The translations under genes and the position numbers were made by a program. Positions 22,131 through 34,143 of a DNA stretch of 64,000 bases are shown here, in pieces. The notes under the pieces are model-generated. The model saw only the letters and a list, made by a program, of their open reading frames with translations, searched no databases and had not been told where the DNA came from. The stretch's first letter is position 1. The number at the start of each line of letters is the position of its first letter. The stretch comes from Blakeslea trispora. Lineage: Eukaryota; Mucoromycota; Mucoromycetes; Mucorales; Choanephoraceae. The stretch is from positions 124,001 through 188,000 of the forward strand of contig JAIWNE010000055.1 in assembly GCA_025331445.1 (NCBI GenBank), given 5' to 3'.

Positions 22131-25100
22131 ATGAATTGCAAAATCTTATTACAGATCTTGCTATCAGTCTGCTTCTTCATCCCATCTATTCATGGATCAC
22201 CTAAATTCAATACAGGTAAAATAAGAGAAGAAAATCAGAGATAAACAGGCAATGATTTGTCAATATTTTACTGACATCTTGTTATACGTCCAGTAAACGA
22301 TCGTGATGTCTATGGCAACAAGTGTCCATTACCAACTTATTACAGCTACCCTTGCCCTCAACTCTGTGTGCGTGACATATCTCTTTGTCCTTTAGGCAAT
22401 CGACCTCTCCCTTGTCCATCTGGTACCAATTATTGTGTGGATGGTCAATGTCGTGAGATTTGTGAAGATTCGCTTGTTTCTGCATGTGCCTGCCCTGGAG
22501 CTCCTGCATTGACCGGAAAAGTCTACATATGTGGTAACAACAACCTTTTTATTAACATTGCAAACTTTAATGTGACAAACAAAATCATCCAAAGTGCCGA
22601 AAGTTGTGCATCAGCAGTCAATCTAACTCATATTCCTACTTGGTCTTCCAATCCTGAATCTGCTATGTGGCATCAATGCCCAACACCTGATTACGGGACA
22701 CTGACATTTACGGAACCTGTATTCATTGCTCTCTACGTGTTCTATGGATCTTGTTTTCTTTCCTTGATCCTTTGGTCTTTTTATAAGCATATAAAGGAAA
22801 AAGTAAGTTTTTTTTTGTTCCCTTTTGATTTTCCTAAACCAAACCATTTTTTTTATCTTGTATAGCCAGTCAAGAAAAACTTTCAAAAGGTCAATGTATT
22901 ACATGCCCAAATTTTTGATGATTTGAACGACGAAAAGAAAATTGAACAAAAAGACGAAGCTAGTAGTGATCATCCTTCTTCCTCAGATAAAGACCGCATC
23001 ATTGTTCATACCTATAAGAAAAATTTACTTGGTACTTTGGTTGGCTTTTTGTTTTTGATACAAACAATTGGTCATATTGGTTACATGATCATGATGACTG
23101 AAGATTATTACACCGATTATGCTTTGTTTCGTGGATACAGTGTCGTACAGCCGAGTACTTTTATCGGCATGTGGTATATCTTGTTCTTTTGGTTTGTCAG
23201 CCTAACTATCTTTCGATCTAGGCTGCCTAATTTCTTTCGAGTGCGATGCGGTTATGGACAAGGGCACTATGCTCAAGTGGAAAGAGAAGAACCTGCCCTT
23301 ATTTTTCTTGAAGATCAGTCAAATAGAATCATGGACACAGTGCGTTACCTTGAAAAGACAGTCAAAGGTTGGATGGGATTAGATGTTGTAGTGACAACCG
23401 TACCACTCAAGCTCACTTCAAGTGGTACCAAGTACTTTGTTTATCAATGCACACGATATGTTTATCATCCAGAACGAGAACTGTTTTCACCTCATCAGGT
23501 TCAACTGGGTGATACACTAGGTGAATTAGCTAGCTTGAGGCATGGATTGACATCTATGGAGGCGTATTTAAGAGAAGAACTCATTGGACCTAATTTCATT
23601 GGCGTATATGTTCCTAATTTTATGAAGGCCTTATTAGAAGAGTTTTCATCATTCTTTTACATCTATCAATTTGCGATCCTGTGGCTTTTCTATTACCTGG
23701 CTTATTGTAAGATGATATAAATATGTATAGATATGTATATGTGCTTTGCTCATCATCTGTTTTTTTAGGGCAAGTTGGTATTGCTGACACAATTGTTATT
23801 TTGATATCTGCCCTTGTCAAGGTTGTCATTCGCCTTCGATCTGAAAGACGTATCAAAGAAATGGCTGAGTTTACTGATGATGTTTGTGTTCTTCGAGATG
23901 GTAAATGGGAAAACCTGTCGACAGCGGACCTTTTACCTGGAGACGTATTTCAAGTTGCTGAGGGCAAGACTACTCCTTGCGATGCTATTGTGTTGACCGG
24001 GAATATTGTTGTGGATGAGAGCTCACTTACAGGAGAACCGCTTCCGGTTCGAAAATTTCCCATTCGTCAAGATGACTTTCATACATCATATGACCGCCTA
24101 GGAACTGGAAAATCATCAACCATCTTTTCAGGGACCAAGATATCTCAAGCACAGGCAACAGATTCAAAAGAGAGAGTCACTGCACTCGTGATTCAGACAG
24201 GCACAGCTACAGATAAAGGCGAATTGATAAGAAGAATTCTTTACCCAACTCAAGTTTCATTTATTTTCAACGAACAAATCAAGATTGTCATCCTCATTTT
24301 ATTATGTTGCGCCTTGGTCTGTTTAGGTTTAGCCATATGGATGTATGCTAAAGGCACAAGTACGTTTAATTCTGTTTTCTACCTATAGTCTGTGCTCATT
24401 TTTTTTCTTTGTTCATATAACAAGGTGCTTGGTTTTACTCTATGTTTGCTATTGCTCAACTTGTATCGCCCTTGTTACCTGCTGCGTTAGTAGTTGGACA
24501 GTCTGTAGCTGCCCGGCGACTAAGACAGAAAAATATATTTTGCGTAGATCTACCTCGAATTTTGATGGCAGGAAAAGGTTTGAAGAAAAAAAAAGAAGGA
24601 GTAACGAACCTAGGGGGGTGACTAAAGATGGAGCTAAATATATATCTTTATTGTTTATAGTTCAATTGTTTTGCTTTGACAAGACAGGTACTTTAACCAA
24701 AGAAGGACTAGAATTTTTTGGAACACATTCTGTCAAACAAAGTACAACAGGTCCTGAGTTTGACGATCACCTCCAGACAGTCGAGAATGCTCCTGGTTTA
24801 GTACAGATGGGATTGGCTTCTTGCCACACAGTTACAACTCTAAAAGATCAGTTCATTGGAAATCCAGTGGATATTGAGATGTTTAAGGCTTCCCAATGGT
24901 CTTTGTCCAAAGAATCAAGCTATGTTGATACGCTCGTATCTCCTGATGGCGTAAAAACCATACATATCGTCAAGCGATTTGAATTTGTACATGCTCGTAT
25001 GTCCATGTCAGTTGCTGTCTTTGACCCTTCTACTCAAAAAGTTCATATCTTTGTCAAAGGTGCTTATGAGAAAATCAAAGAGATTTCCAGACAGGAGTCT

Positions 25101-26848
25101 GTACCTAACAATTACGATGATGTGGCTGCTAACCAAGCAAGACAAGGATGTTATGTTCTAGCGCTGTCACACCGAGAAATCAGTTTGAGTGATATCAAGG
25201 GAGGTATTGAGGCATTAAATGATTGGACAAGAGACCAAATGGAGCTAGATCTCTCCTTCTTGGGACTTGTGCTGTTCAAAAACCAACTTAAGCCTGATAC
25301 AGCTGATGGTATAGCCGAGTTGAAGCGTGGAGATAACCGTACGATCATGATCACTGGTGACACAGCATTGACGGGGATCTACATTGCTCGCCAATGTGGT
25401 ATGACCATCTCTCCTACCAGCCGTGTCTTGCTAGGCGATTATGACAGCAGCAAGAGATGTGTGACTTGGATAGATGTAGATGAGCCAACCCTAGCCATTT
25501 CAGAGGATGTGCACCAACATCTGTTGAACAAGGCACATACACCTGTTGAACTTGCTGTCACTGGAAATGCGTTTCAATGGCTGATAGAAACAGGTGCGAT
25601 CCGCAGCTTATTGCTTGATATTCGAGTATTTGCTCGTATGACGCCTCAAGCCAAGGTGCAATGTGTTCAACTTCATATGGAGCGTGGTATTACAGCCATG
25701 ACAGGAGACGGTGGTAACGATTGTGGGGCTCTTCGTGCTGCTCATGTAGGTATAGCCATGTCAGATGCAGAGGCTTCTATTGTTTCTCCTTTCAGTACAA
25801 GTGTTCGTAGTGTTCTTTCTTGTGTTGAGTTGATTCGTCAAGGTCGTGGTGCACTTGCTACATCGATTACAGGTTACAAGTATTTGATATGTAAGTCTGT
25901 CTTTTTTATACACAGTGAGAGAGAGAGAGAAGATCTAAATTAGTGATCAAATGTTAGTATATGGTCAAGTCATGCTTATGCTTAAGCTATGTACTTTTTA
26001 TTTCAACGTTTCCCTAAGTGAAAACATATGGATTGGTGTTGATGTATTCATCACTGTTCTCTTGACATGGGCTGTCTCTCAATCGAAACCTGCAGAACGG
26101 CTTGAACCCCAGCGTCCGACAGCTCGATTGTTAGGCCCACAAACATTAGCTTCTGGAATTGGTCTAGTGGCCATCAATTGGGCGTTCTTATCTGGTGCTT
26201 ATGCTCTCCTGTATAAACAAGGTGAGTTTTATCTAAAATAGTGTCTCTTTTTTTTATCATCTTCTAAATCTGTTTGCTTCATAATAGAATGGTTTCGATG
26301 TAATGAATTCGACTCTGGAGCAGTTGATTTGTCCAAGTGGTGGTTATTAGCAGACAATTATGAGGGTCAAGTCTTGACCCTTGTTTGCTTGTTTCAGTTT
26401 ATAAACAATGCTGCTGTATTTAATTTTGGTTACAAGTTTAGACAAAGCTTTTGGAAAAACTATATGCTTGTGTTCTTATGGTTGCTGTATTTAGCCATTG
26501 CTTCTTATTGGACATTGGCTGATCCAAATCGTTTTGGTTGTATGGTAAGTTCTTTCTGATTTTGTTTGAAAGGTACATGTATTAAGTTGTTTCTAGTTTC
26601 GGCTTCAATGCGGTACAAAAGAAGTGTTGGAGCAGATAGGATATACACCACCATCTGTTTATATTGTTCCTTACAATACTCCTCTAGGACACAATGTAAT
26701 GCCTCATGATTTTAGATGGAAACTGTGGGGATTAATCATGGGCAATTTAGCAACAGCCTTAGCTTATGAACGTTTTGTTGTTCTAGGTCCAGTGCATAGC
26801 TATCTAGCAAGAAGATTTTCTGTACAGCGACTTAAAAAGACATTGTAA
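22131..26848 (+). CDS. P5-type (P5B-like) ATPase with N-terminal signal peptide and Cys-rich domain
   Basis: Endomembrane P-type ATPase; P5B relatives (ATP13A2/Ypk9) export polyamines from lysosome or vacuole. Nine exons: 22131-22215, 22294-22802, 22866-23706, 23769-24359, 24425-24577, 24661-25890, 25958-26221, 26288-26544 and 26597-26848, giving 1393 aa in phase. The order is signal peptide (residues 1-22), a Cys-rich domain of about 180 residues with some 15 Cys, a transmembrane helix (about 179-196), then the ATPase. Landmarks are actuator DESSLTGEP, M4 motif SPLLPAALVVGQS (P5B usually PPALPAA), phosphorylation site CFDKTGTLT (Asp near 733), MITGDTALTG, hinge TGDGGNDCGAL, and M5-M10 helices. 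The hinge has GDGGN where most P-type pumps have GDGxN, so it is consistent with activity. The secreted head is not part of standard P5 ATPases. Substrate is inferred only. Confidence 0.92.
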
Positions 26849-26954
26849 ACAGCTTGTATTTTTACACTTTATTCCCATACAATAGTAACAATAATAATAA
26901 CAACAATCACAAAAAAAAATCAACAGTAACAAGAATCAAGTTGTATATCTTTTT

Positions 26955-27929
26955 TTAAGGCAAACATGACTTATAGTGGTCGTCATCGATTGTAGTATAA
27001 CATTGACCTTCTTGAATAAGTATCTCGAGAGTTTCTCTTACTTCAGCTTCAGTATGTAAATCCCTAAGCTTGTAACAGATTTGGTCAACAGTGGCACCAT
27101 CAGGACTATCTTCGAATGATTTGATGGCGATATTGACACGAGATTGGATATCATTTCCTCCATTGGGATTATCAATGCTCATAGGATCAGACTTATTAAA
27201 ACGAAAACTCTTTGAGTACACATCTTGTATTGCTTTTTTGAATAGTCAGAAAGAAAAACTCCTTACCTTAAAACCATCCTTAGTGAATAAGAGATGTGTA
27301 CGAATGGCATCTAAAAAGTGATAGGTGGTTTCGTTAAAGTCGGTGATAGGACGAATGCTATGTGCAACAATAGAGGTTCGGCTACTGAAATGGTTTAATC
27401 TGCCATTCACACGAACGTAGGTATCCACCCTAACCTTGTTTTATTAGTTTGCTGTTAGGATCAACCCGAGGATAGACTTACATAAGTTCTCTACGAGCAT
27501 CAGCATCTTCGGGGCTTTCATTTTGATCCACCCATTTTCTGACATCAATAGCACCAGTACCATCTTCTATTGTGTATACATAGTTGGTAGCTAATTCTTG
27601 AATATTACGAATCACACCCACAAAGGTCATCTAAGAGATAGAATTTAGGTTGCTTGTAAGTGATACGATCTCTATCTCACTTACTTGAGTGACGTCTGCA
27701 CTATCAATACGGAATGTGTTTTCTTGAGGGATTTCGGCATTCTTAATTTGCTTCACAGTCAAAGGTCTTAACGTTTGTTCACCCATAGGTTTCTAGAGAG
27801 TAATGCGCAGTTGAGTGAAATGAGTTGTAGCACAACAAACTTACTTACTCTAGCATAGCCGGCGTTGCCATGAGCATCGAACGAGGATTCTACATATCCC
27901 CCAGGGTTTGAGTGTGCCGAGTAATTCAT
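26955..27929 (-). CDS. RPA2: replication protein A 32-kDa subunit
   Basis: Middle subunit of the RPA single-strand-DNA-binding heterotrimer in replication and repair. Five exons on minus: 27849-27929, 27685-27792, 27482-27630, 27267-27429 and 26955-27209, giving 251 aa. The short Gly/Ser N-terminus (phosphorylation region) is followed by the OB fold: LRPLTVKQIKNAEIPQEN, FRIDSADVTQMTFVGVIRN, YTIEDGTGAIDVRKW and MVDTYVRVNGRLNHFSSRTS. A C-terminal winged-helix closes it (DGATVDQICYKL, then EVRETLEILIQEGQCYTTID). The last intron was set at 57 nt ending CAAAG at 27210, because nearer AG sites break the phase. Two CGCG elements lie upstream at about 27979-27985 and 28010-28016. Identification is firm. 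Confidence 0.95.
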
Positions 27930-27974
27930 TTTATTAGTATGTTGTCAAGAAAGAAACAAAAAAAGAAGTGAAAG

Positions 27975-28018
27975 AAAGACGCGCTCTTAATCAAATAAAA
28001 AAAAAAGAAGCGCGTTAA
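27975..28018. promoter_or_regulatory. paired CGCG elements upstream of RPA2
   Basis: Two CGCG cores (in gacgcgctc and gaagcgcgtt) lie 50-90 bp upstream of the RPA2 start. Fungal S-phase genes often use ACGCGT-type MCB sites bound by MBF. These are only partial matches, so the assignment is an inference. Confidence 0.3.
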
Positions 28019-28949
28019 ACGAAATTGGTGGAGTTGGAATTTACTACGCCCTTTTTTTAAAAAAAATGCTTAGGGCATAAAGTATACACTTTTCACAAAA
28101 AAAAAATACTTAGGGCATCATTATGCAGTCTGAACCACTTCAGATGAAACACTGCTTTGCTTGCTATCCCTGAGTAAAAGGACACGCAGAGTAGTATAAC
28201 GAAATTGAGTTATAACTATCATCAGCTTATATTTCAATCAATACAAAAGCCGAGATGACTTTTATCTCGGGTCAATGATTTCATTATCTGAATTATCAAA
28301 CACATCACAGACCAGAACAAGAAAAATGACAAAGGGATATGAACAGCTTAAATTTTTCATTCCATATCCCCATCAAGCAATCTTAGTCTGTGGCTAAGGG
28401 CATCATCTACTGAACAGAACCTTCTTGGCCTCAATTTCGTCAGTCTTTTGAAAGGTTTTTTTTTTTAAAACGCCATTGATCATTAGGCCCTAATACTACA
28501 CTAATTGCAGAACAAAAAACAATTAAAGACTTGAACACGATTCCCCTATTGCCGGAAATAGTGCAATTTCCGAGATTTTCTTTCTAGCAAAAGCAAGCAA
28601 GACATCCAAATTTCTATTTGAATGGAAGCAATGAAATCCAACTCACTACTATTGCGCTGTCATTTCTCCTTTTATCACCACTTTGAGTGAATTCAGCAGT
28701 TCCTTCTGGTTTACTATTCCAAGTATCAGACAGGAGAAAATGATATGCAGATCATTTGACGCTTACATGCTCTTCTTGCACAAAAAAGAAAGGCAGAAAT
28801 AATTTTAAACGCCCGTCGCTTTAGACTTTACAAGCCAATCGTAATAGAGAACGTCTTGGAAATTAAATTATGTTCAACTGCAAATCTCCTTTAAATAATA
28901 ATAAAAATATATTGTTTCTTTCTCTTTCTTTTCCTAACGCTTATATTCA
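28019..28949. other. divergent promoter region between RPA2 and SPP
   Basis: AT-rich, with poly-A and poly-T tracts. A decamer cttagggcat occurs at about 28069 and 28111, and the related ctaagggcat at about 28395. No credible frame or RNA seen. Confidence 0.5.
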
Positions 28950-30324
28950 ATGGAACTTAAAGACAGTGAAGAGCTCGGCTTGTATATTGCCTATGGTACT
29001 ATCATCACAATGGCTGTATTGCCTATCTATTCAGGCTCACGTGCTTCTATCAAGGGCATGAAGAGACCTGCCAACGCTGCCAAAGCTAAAAAATCAGACA
29101 ACCCTCTTGACGATTCCGACGATGAAGATGAGTCAGTACTTGAAAGTCTTACCAGTGGTGACGCGTACATGTTCCCTGTGATAGGTTCCTGTGTTCTCTT
29201 CGGCATGTATTTGGCTTTCCGTTATTTAGATAAAGAATACATCAACTATATCTTGACCATTTACTTCTCCATCATGGGCTGCGCTGCTGTCACCAAGTCT
29301 TCCTTGATGGTTGCCAAAAAGGTTGTTCCTCAATTCGTATTGAAACATGTTGCCAAATACAAGGTCACTCTGTCCAAAAGATCCAAGAGTAAGTCTATTA
29401 TAAGCTTTAAAAGAAGGAAATAGAATGGATACTGATGTTAAATGATTAGATATCTCTCATATCAGCTTCACCGTCATTCATGGTCTCCTTATGTTGGCCT
29501 CTGTTGGATTGACAGTTTATTACAGCTACACAAAGAACTGGATTGCTTCCAACATCTTTGGTCTTTCATTCTCTGTCAATGCTATTCAATTGCTTTCTCT
29601 TGATTCTTTCAAGACAGGTATTATTTTATTGAGTGGTTTGTTCTTTTATGATATCTTTTGGGTCTTTTACACACCTGTCATGGTCTCTGTTGCTACTAAC
29701 TTTGATGCTCCCATCAAGCTCTTATGGCCTCGCAACATCATCCAGTTCGTCTTGGACAAGACAGCTGAGAATGCTCGCTTTACTATGCTTGGTTTAGGTG
29801 ACATTGTCATTCCCGGTATCTTTGTTGCCCTCTGTTTCCGCTTTGATCGTCATATGTCATGGAAGCGTAACCCTGCTGGACAGTTCAGATCGCTCAATTT
29901 CCCTAAGCCTTATTTCACTGCCAACATGGTTGCTTATGTCTTGGGCTTAGTTGTCACTATGGTTGTCATGCACTTCTTCAAGGCTGCTCAACCTGCTCTT
30001 CTTTACTTGAGTCCTGCTTGCATCTTGTCTGCTTTGGGTACTGCTGTTATTCGTGGTGAATTAAATGAGTTCTTTGCCTATACTACTGAAGAAGAAGAAG
30101 AAAAGGATGACAAGAAGACAAAGAAGCCTGCCAAGCGTGTTGTTGAACAAGTTGTTGTAGAGGAAAGGGACGATGAAGAGCTTGTAGAAGAATCAAGCAT
30201 TGAAATTGAGGAAATTGAACTTGATGAAGAGGAAGAAGGTGAAATTGTAGAAGAACCTCAAGCCAAGTCTACTGGAAACAAAAAGAACAACACTCATAGC
30301 AAGAAGAGAAAGAACAAGGAATAA
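28950..30324 (+). CDS. SPP: signal peptide peptidase (GxGD intramembrane aspartyl protease)
   Basis: Multi-pass ER protease that cleaves remnant signal peptides and type II membrane substrates. Two exons, 28950-29388 and 29450-30324, giving 437 aa. Nine hydrophobic helices are visible. Catalytic motifs are GLFFYDIFWVF (YD, near residue 205) and LGLGDIVIPG (GxGD), and the PAL motif appears as QPALLYLSP. A cytosolic acidic insert (PLDDSDDEDES) sits after the first helix. The C-terminal tail is long, Glu/Lys-rich and ends SKKRKNKE, a dilysine-like ER-retention context. It is the same fold class as presenilin; APH-1, a gamma-secretase partner, is encoded 10 kb away. The intron at 29389-29449 keeps the frame through SKRSKNISHISF. 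Confidence 0.97.
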
Positions 30325-30848
30325 GTTATAGTTTAGTTCGTCTGTTTTTCGACTATTGTAAATATATATTAAAGCATACATTTCCCTTTTTCTTTTGATT
30401 TCATCCTCAGCTAAAAGCCCTCCTCCCTTTTTCTTCATGCAATTTTTTTTTAGTAATGGATTATGAGTTTAATAGGATTGAGCGCTGTAATCATTGGCTG
30501 TTCATTTCCATATAGTCATAGAAGCAAAAGAGAAAGAGAGATGAATTCAGCACAGCTTAATACACTAGCACTACTTTAAAGAAATACTCCACTTTTAGAC
30601 TCTATGTGATTTTTAAAACCAGAGCCATAAATTAAATACACCCCAAATGTGACGTGAATAACGCACTGCGTACTTGTGCTTTTTTAAAAAAAAGTAGCAG
30701 AGAGAGATAGAGAGAGAGAGGTACGCGTCATTGAGCTACAAATTGAAGAACCGTGAAGTTGTAACAGCAATTCAATATATACTCAGTTTTTTTTGTTTTA
30801 TTTCTCTCCCTTTTTGTTTCTTTACTCTTATAACAAATAAGTCAAAAT
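30325..30848. other. spacer between SPP and RPT4
   Basis: 3' UTR of SPP and promoter of RPT4. A (GA)n tract lies at 30700-30720, an ACGCGT site at 30723-30728, and a T-rich leader at 30787-30815. No gene seen. No PACE-like proteasome element (GGTGGCAAA) was recognised. Confidence 0.5.
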
Positions 30849-32169
30849 ATGTCTTCCAGCTCTTCAAATCAGCCTGAACAAGATCCAAAGACAAAGGCTT
30901 TAAACGGATACAGAAGAAAGCTTTTGGAACATCGCGAACTTGATGCCAAGTTGAAAGAAAGTAAAGTAGCATAATTCAGACAATGACAGCACAACACACT
31001 CATCTCTCTGTCTCTCTTTCATATATCTTAGTGCGCCTTGGATTAAGAGCTTTAGATAAGGAATACGACAAATCAGAAGACGACATTAAAGCACTTCAAA
31101 GTGTCGGTCAAGTGATTGGTGAAGTGTTGAAACAACTAGACGATGAACGATGTAAGTATCTCAAAAAGAAAATTGTCCTATTGTTCTTACCCCTATCCTA
31201 TTAGTCATTGTAAAGAACACCAGTGGTCCTCGTTATGTTGTTGGATGTCGTAACACAGTAGATAAAGAAAAGCTAAAGCAAGGCGCTCGTGTAGCACTCG
31301 ATATGACCACCTTAACTATCATGCGTATTTTACCTCGTGAAGTTGATCCTCTTGTATACAACATGTCTATGGAAGACCCTGGTGATGTCAGTTTTGCAGG
31401 TATTGGTGGTCTTTCTGAGCAGATTCGTGAATTGAGAGAAGTAATTGAGTTGCCCTTGATGAATCCTGAATTGTTTTTGCGTGTGGGTGTGAAACCTCCT
31501 AAGGGTGTATTGCTCTATGGTCCACCTGGTACAGGTAAGACATTGTTGGCCAAGGCAGTAGCTAGCACACTCCAAGTCAATTTCCTCAAGGTGGTGTCCA
31601 GTGCTATTGTTGACAAATATATCGGTGAAAGTGCCCGTTTGATTAGAGAGATGTTTGGTTATGCCAAAGAGCATGAGCCTTGTATTATTTTTATGGATGA
31701 AATTGATGCCATTGGTGGTCGTCGTTTCTCTGAAGGTACCTCTGCTGATCGTGAAATCCAGCGTACATTAATGGAACTTTTGAATCAAATGGACGGTTTC
31801 GATTATCTCGGACAGACCAAATTGATTATGGCCACCAACAGACCCGACACACTCGATCCCGCCTTGCTTCGTCCCGGTCGTCTTGACCGAAAGATCGAAA
31901 TTCCTTTACCCAATGAACAAGGCCGTTTAGAAATCATCAAGATTCACGCAGGACACATTGCCAAACATGGTGACATAGACTATGAAGCTATTGTCAAACT
32001 ATCAGATGGCTTTAACGGTGCTGATTTGAGAAATGTGTGTACAGAAGCAGGCATGTTTGCCATTAGAGAAGAGCGTGATTACTGTATTCAAGAAGATTTC
32101 ATGAAGGCAGTTAGAAAGTTACAAGACGCAAAGAAGTTGGAAACAAAGCTGGATTATGAAAAGATTTAA
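30849..32169 (+). CDS. RPT4: 26S proteasome regulatory AAA-ATPase subunit Rpt4
   Basis: One of six ATPases in the base of the 19S regulatory particle that unfold substrates. Three exons, 30849-30960, 31032-31151 and 31205-32169, giving 398 aa. The order is an N-terminal coiled coil ([20 protein letters not shown]), an OB-like domain ([17 protein letters not shown]), and the AAA domain. The latter has Walker [14 protein letters not shown], Walker [12 protein letters not shown], and the arginine-finger region [19 protein letters not shown]. The C-terminus ends KLDYEKI; it lacks the HbYX tail, as expected for Rpt4. The [18 protein letters not shown] segment and N-domain assign it to Rpt4/PSMC6 rather than other Rpts. 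Very secure. Confidence 0.97.
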
Positions 32170-32697
32170 ACTTCATTAGCATTTTATTTTCTTTTTAATC
32201 AAAATAAAACAACTAAAGAAAAAAGAAGGAAGAAAACATGCACTTTTTTCGAATTTCACGTTATGTGCCAACATGAAAAAAAAAAGAAGAATCCGTCGTC
32301 TATCGTTTGTGCTATCTGTTTGAAGGTTAATTAAACGATACCAATTCTTTTCAAGAAAGTTAGGGTGGGTGCAAGAACAAGCAAGAGTGTGTTCTCGTTT
32401 AGAATAATGAGCACTAGCAAACACATTTTAATGGTTTCAGCCCATCCTTTTTAAATGCTCCTCCGTTTGCTACAAGACTATTTTAAGTGAAATTCAAACC
32501 TTTCATGTATTTCTTTTTCAGCTTGCATGAAATCAAACCTTTTTGTTTTTGCATTAGTAATTTTTCTATTTTGTGTCAGAAAAAAATTCACGCGGACTTT
32601 AATGATTTTGGATAATTGCAAATGGAACAAAAAGACTTTAGATTCCCTTTTTTTTTTGCTTTCTTTCCTTTTCCTTTAAACACAACTTCATTAGAAA
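32170..32697. other. spacer between RPT4 and peroxiredoxin gene
   Basis: 3' UTR of RPT4 (AATAAAA near 32202) and promoter and T/C-rich leader of the peroxiredoxin gene (32645-32680). No credible coding or RNA feature. Confidence 0.55.
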
Positions 32698-33270
32698 ATG
32701 GTTCGTATAAGGTCTCCTTTTCTTTATTCGAAAGATCGAAACAAAAAGATAATAACGCGTCTTTAGACTATCTCTGTTGGTGACTCTCTTCCCCAATGTA
32801 CTCTTACTTATGTACCATATGATCCTAACCTTGATCCTACTGCCTGTCCTGCACCCGTTCCTTACAATCTTGGCAAGGAATTGAAGGGTAAGAAGGCTGT
32901 TATTTTTGCCATTCCTGGTGCCTTCACACCCACCTGCTCTGAACAACATGCACCTGCTTTCTTGGAAAAGTACGATGAACTCAAGAAGGCTGGCGTTGAT
33001 GTGATTATCTGTACCGCTGCCAATGACGGTTTCGTTATGGGTGCCTTCGGTAGACATTTAGGTGTCAAGGATAAGATTATCATGGCCTCTGAGGGTGGTT
33101 CCGACTTTTTCCAACAATTGGGTTTGACTTTGGACTTATCTTCTCGCGGTATGGGCATCCGCTCTAAGCGCTTTGCTTTAGTTGTTGATGACCTCAAGAT
33201 TACCTATGTCGGTGTTGATGAACAAGGTCTTGACAAGTCTGGTCCCGATGCTGTTTTGAAAAGCTTGTAA
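32698..33270 (+). CDS. Prx5/AHP1-type peroxiredoxin
   Basis: Thiol peroxidase reducing H2O2 and alkyl hydroperoxides. The body (32767-33270) encodes VGDSLPQCTLTYVPYDP, the peroxidatic-cysteine loop PGAFTPTCSEQHAPAF, and DGFVMGAFGRHLG, ending DAVLKSL. The frame upstream of 32767 is closed by a TAG that belongs to the splice acceptor (CTTTAG), so the start must come from an upstream exon in phase 0. The best candidate is ATG at 32698-32700 after a T/C-rich leader. That implies a start-codon-only first exon with an unusual donor GTTCGT and a 66-nt intron, giving MTISVGDS and a 168-aa product. The family length is 160-175. Function is firm; the first exon is tentative. A PTS1-like ending KSL, a near match to SKL, is possible and would suggest peroxisomes. 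Confidence 0.88.
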
Positions 33271-34143
33271 ATAACTTGAAGAGAGAGTGAGAAAAAGAAA
33301 TGACCTTTGATCGGTTAATAAATGCACATATATTCTCTCTTTTAATTGCTACTTCTTGTGTCATCCTTATTTATTTATACCTACTTGTTATTTTGTTTTA
33401 CTCAATTCTAGGTATTTGCATGTTCCCGGTGGAAAGAAGACACGAATGGCCTCTCTATAAGGGTTTGTACTGGTGACTCAATAAGTTCTATATGACCTCT
33501 TCTTTCTCTGAAATACTCTAGATTGAAAATAAACTACTTTCGTGTTCACAATGCTTAAACTCTCAGAGCTTAACAAATCAGCCAATTATATTTTTTTTTT
33601 TATTAGGCAGAGACCATTTAGTAGGAATTGGATCAAGAGCTCATCAGCATAAATACTAAATGATAACATCTTAGAGTAACACGCATTGTAAGTTGACTGC
33701 GATTTCCTCTTTATGAGAGATATATTCAGAAACGAGTCATATTATGAGTATGTGAGAGACTCTTGAAAAGCACAAAAAAAAAGAAAGAAACAAAGCCTCT
33801 TTTTTCATTTCATGTTTGGCTACACTTTGATTTTGAATACAGGGCTAGAGATAGAAGGATTTTAGGTTTGTGTCATTACAAGAACCCAAAAGCAATTTGA
33901 GCATCTATTACTTTTTTTTTCTATCTCCTTGAACGCATTGACATGACAAAACTACAGTATGTATATTAAGGAGAAAAACAAAAAGGAGGGGAAGACCCAT
34001 AAACAAAATATGAATTACATTTAACCAAACGAGCCTCATGGGCTACCTAAAAAAAACAGAAATTAATTGACAACATATGTTTCCTCTTCATGCTATAAGA
34101 TATATTATAGAAAAATGAAATAAAGGAGAATAATCCCTGTATG
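33271..34143. other. spacer between convergent genes
   Basis: 3' flanks of the peroxiredoxin (plus) and arrestin (minus) genes. AT-rich with poly-A/poly-T runs at 33590-33603 and 33774-33785. No supported frame or RNA. Confidence 0.5.

Noticed and set aside
25917..25932. (GA)n repeat in a P5-ATPase intron as a mobile-element footprint
   Set aside because: Plain microsatellite inside a normal-size intron; no terminal repeats or target duplication.
27210..27266. Nearest AG sites (after AAAAAAG or ACAAG) as acceptor of the last RPA2 exon
   Set aside because: They give the wrong phase; the CAAAG acceptor 57 nt from the donor restores the frame.
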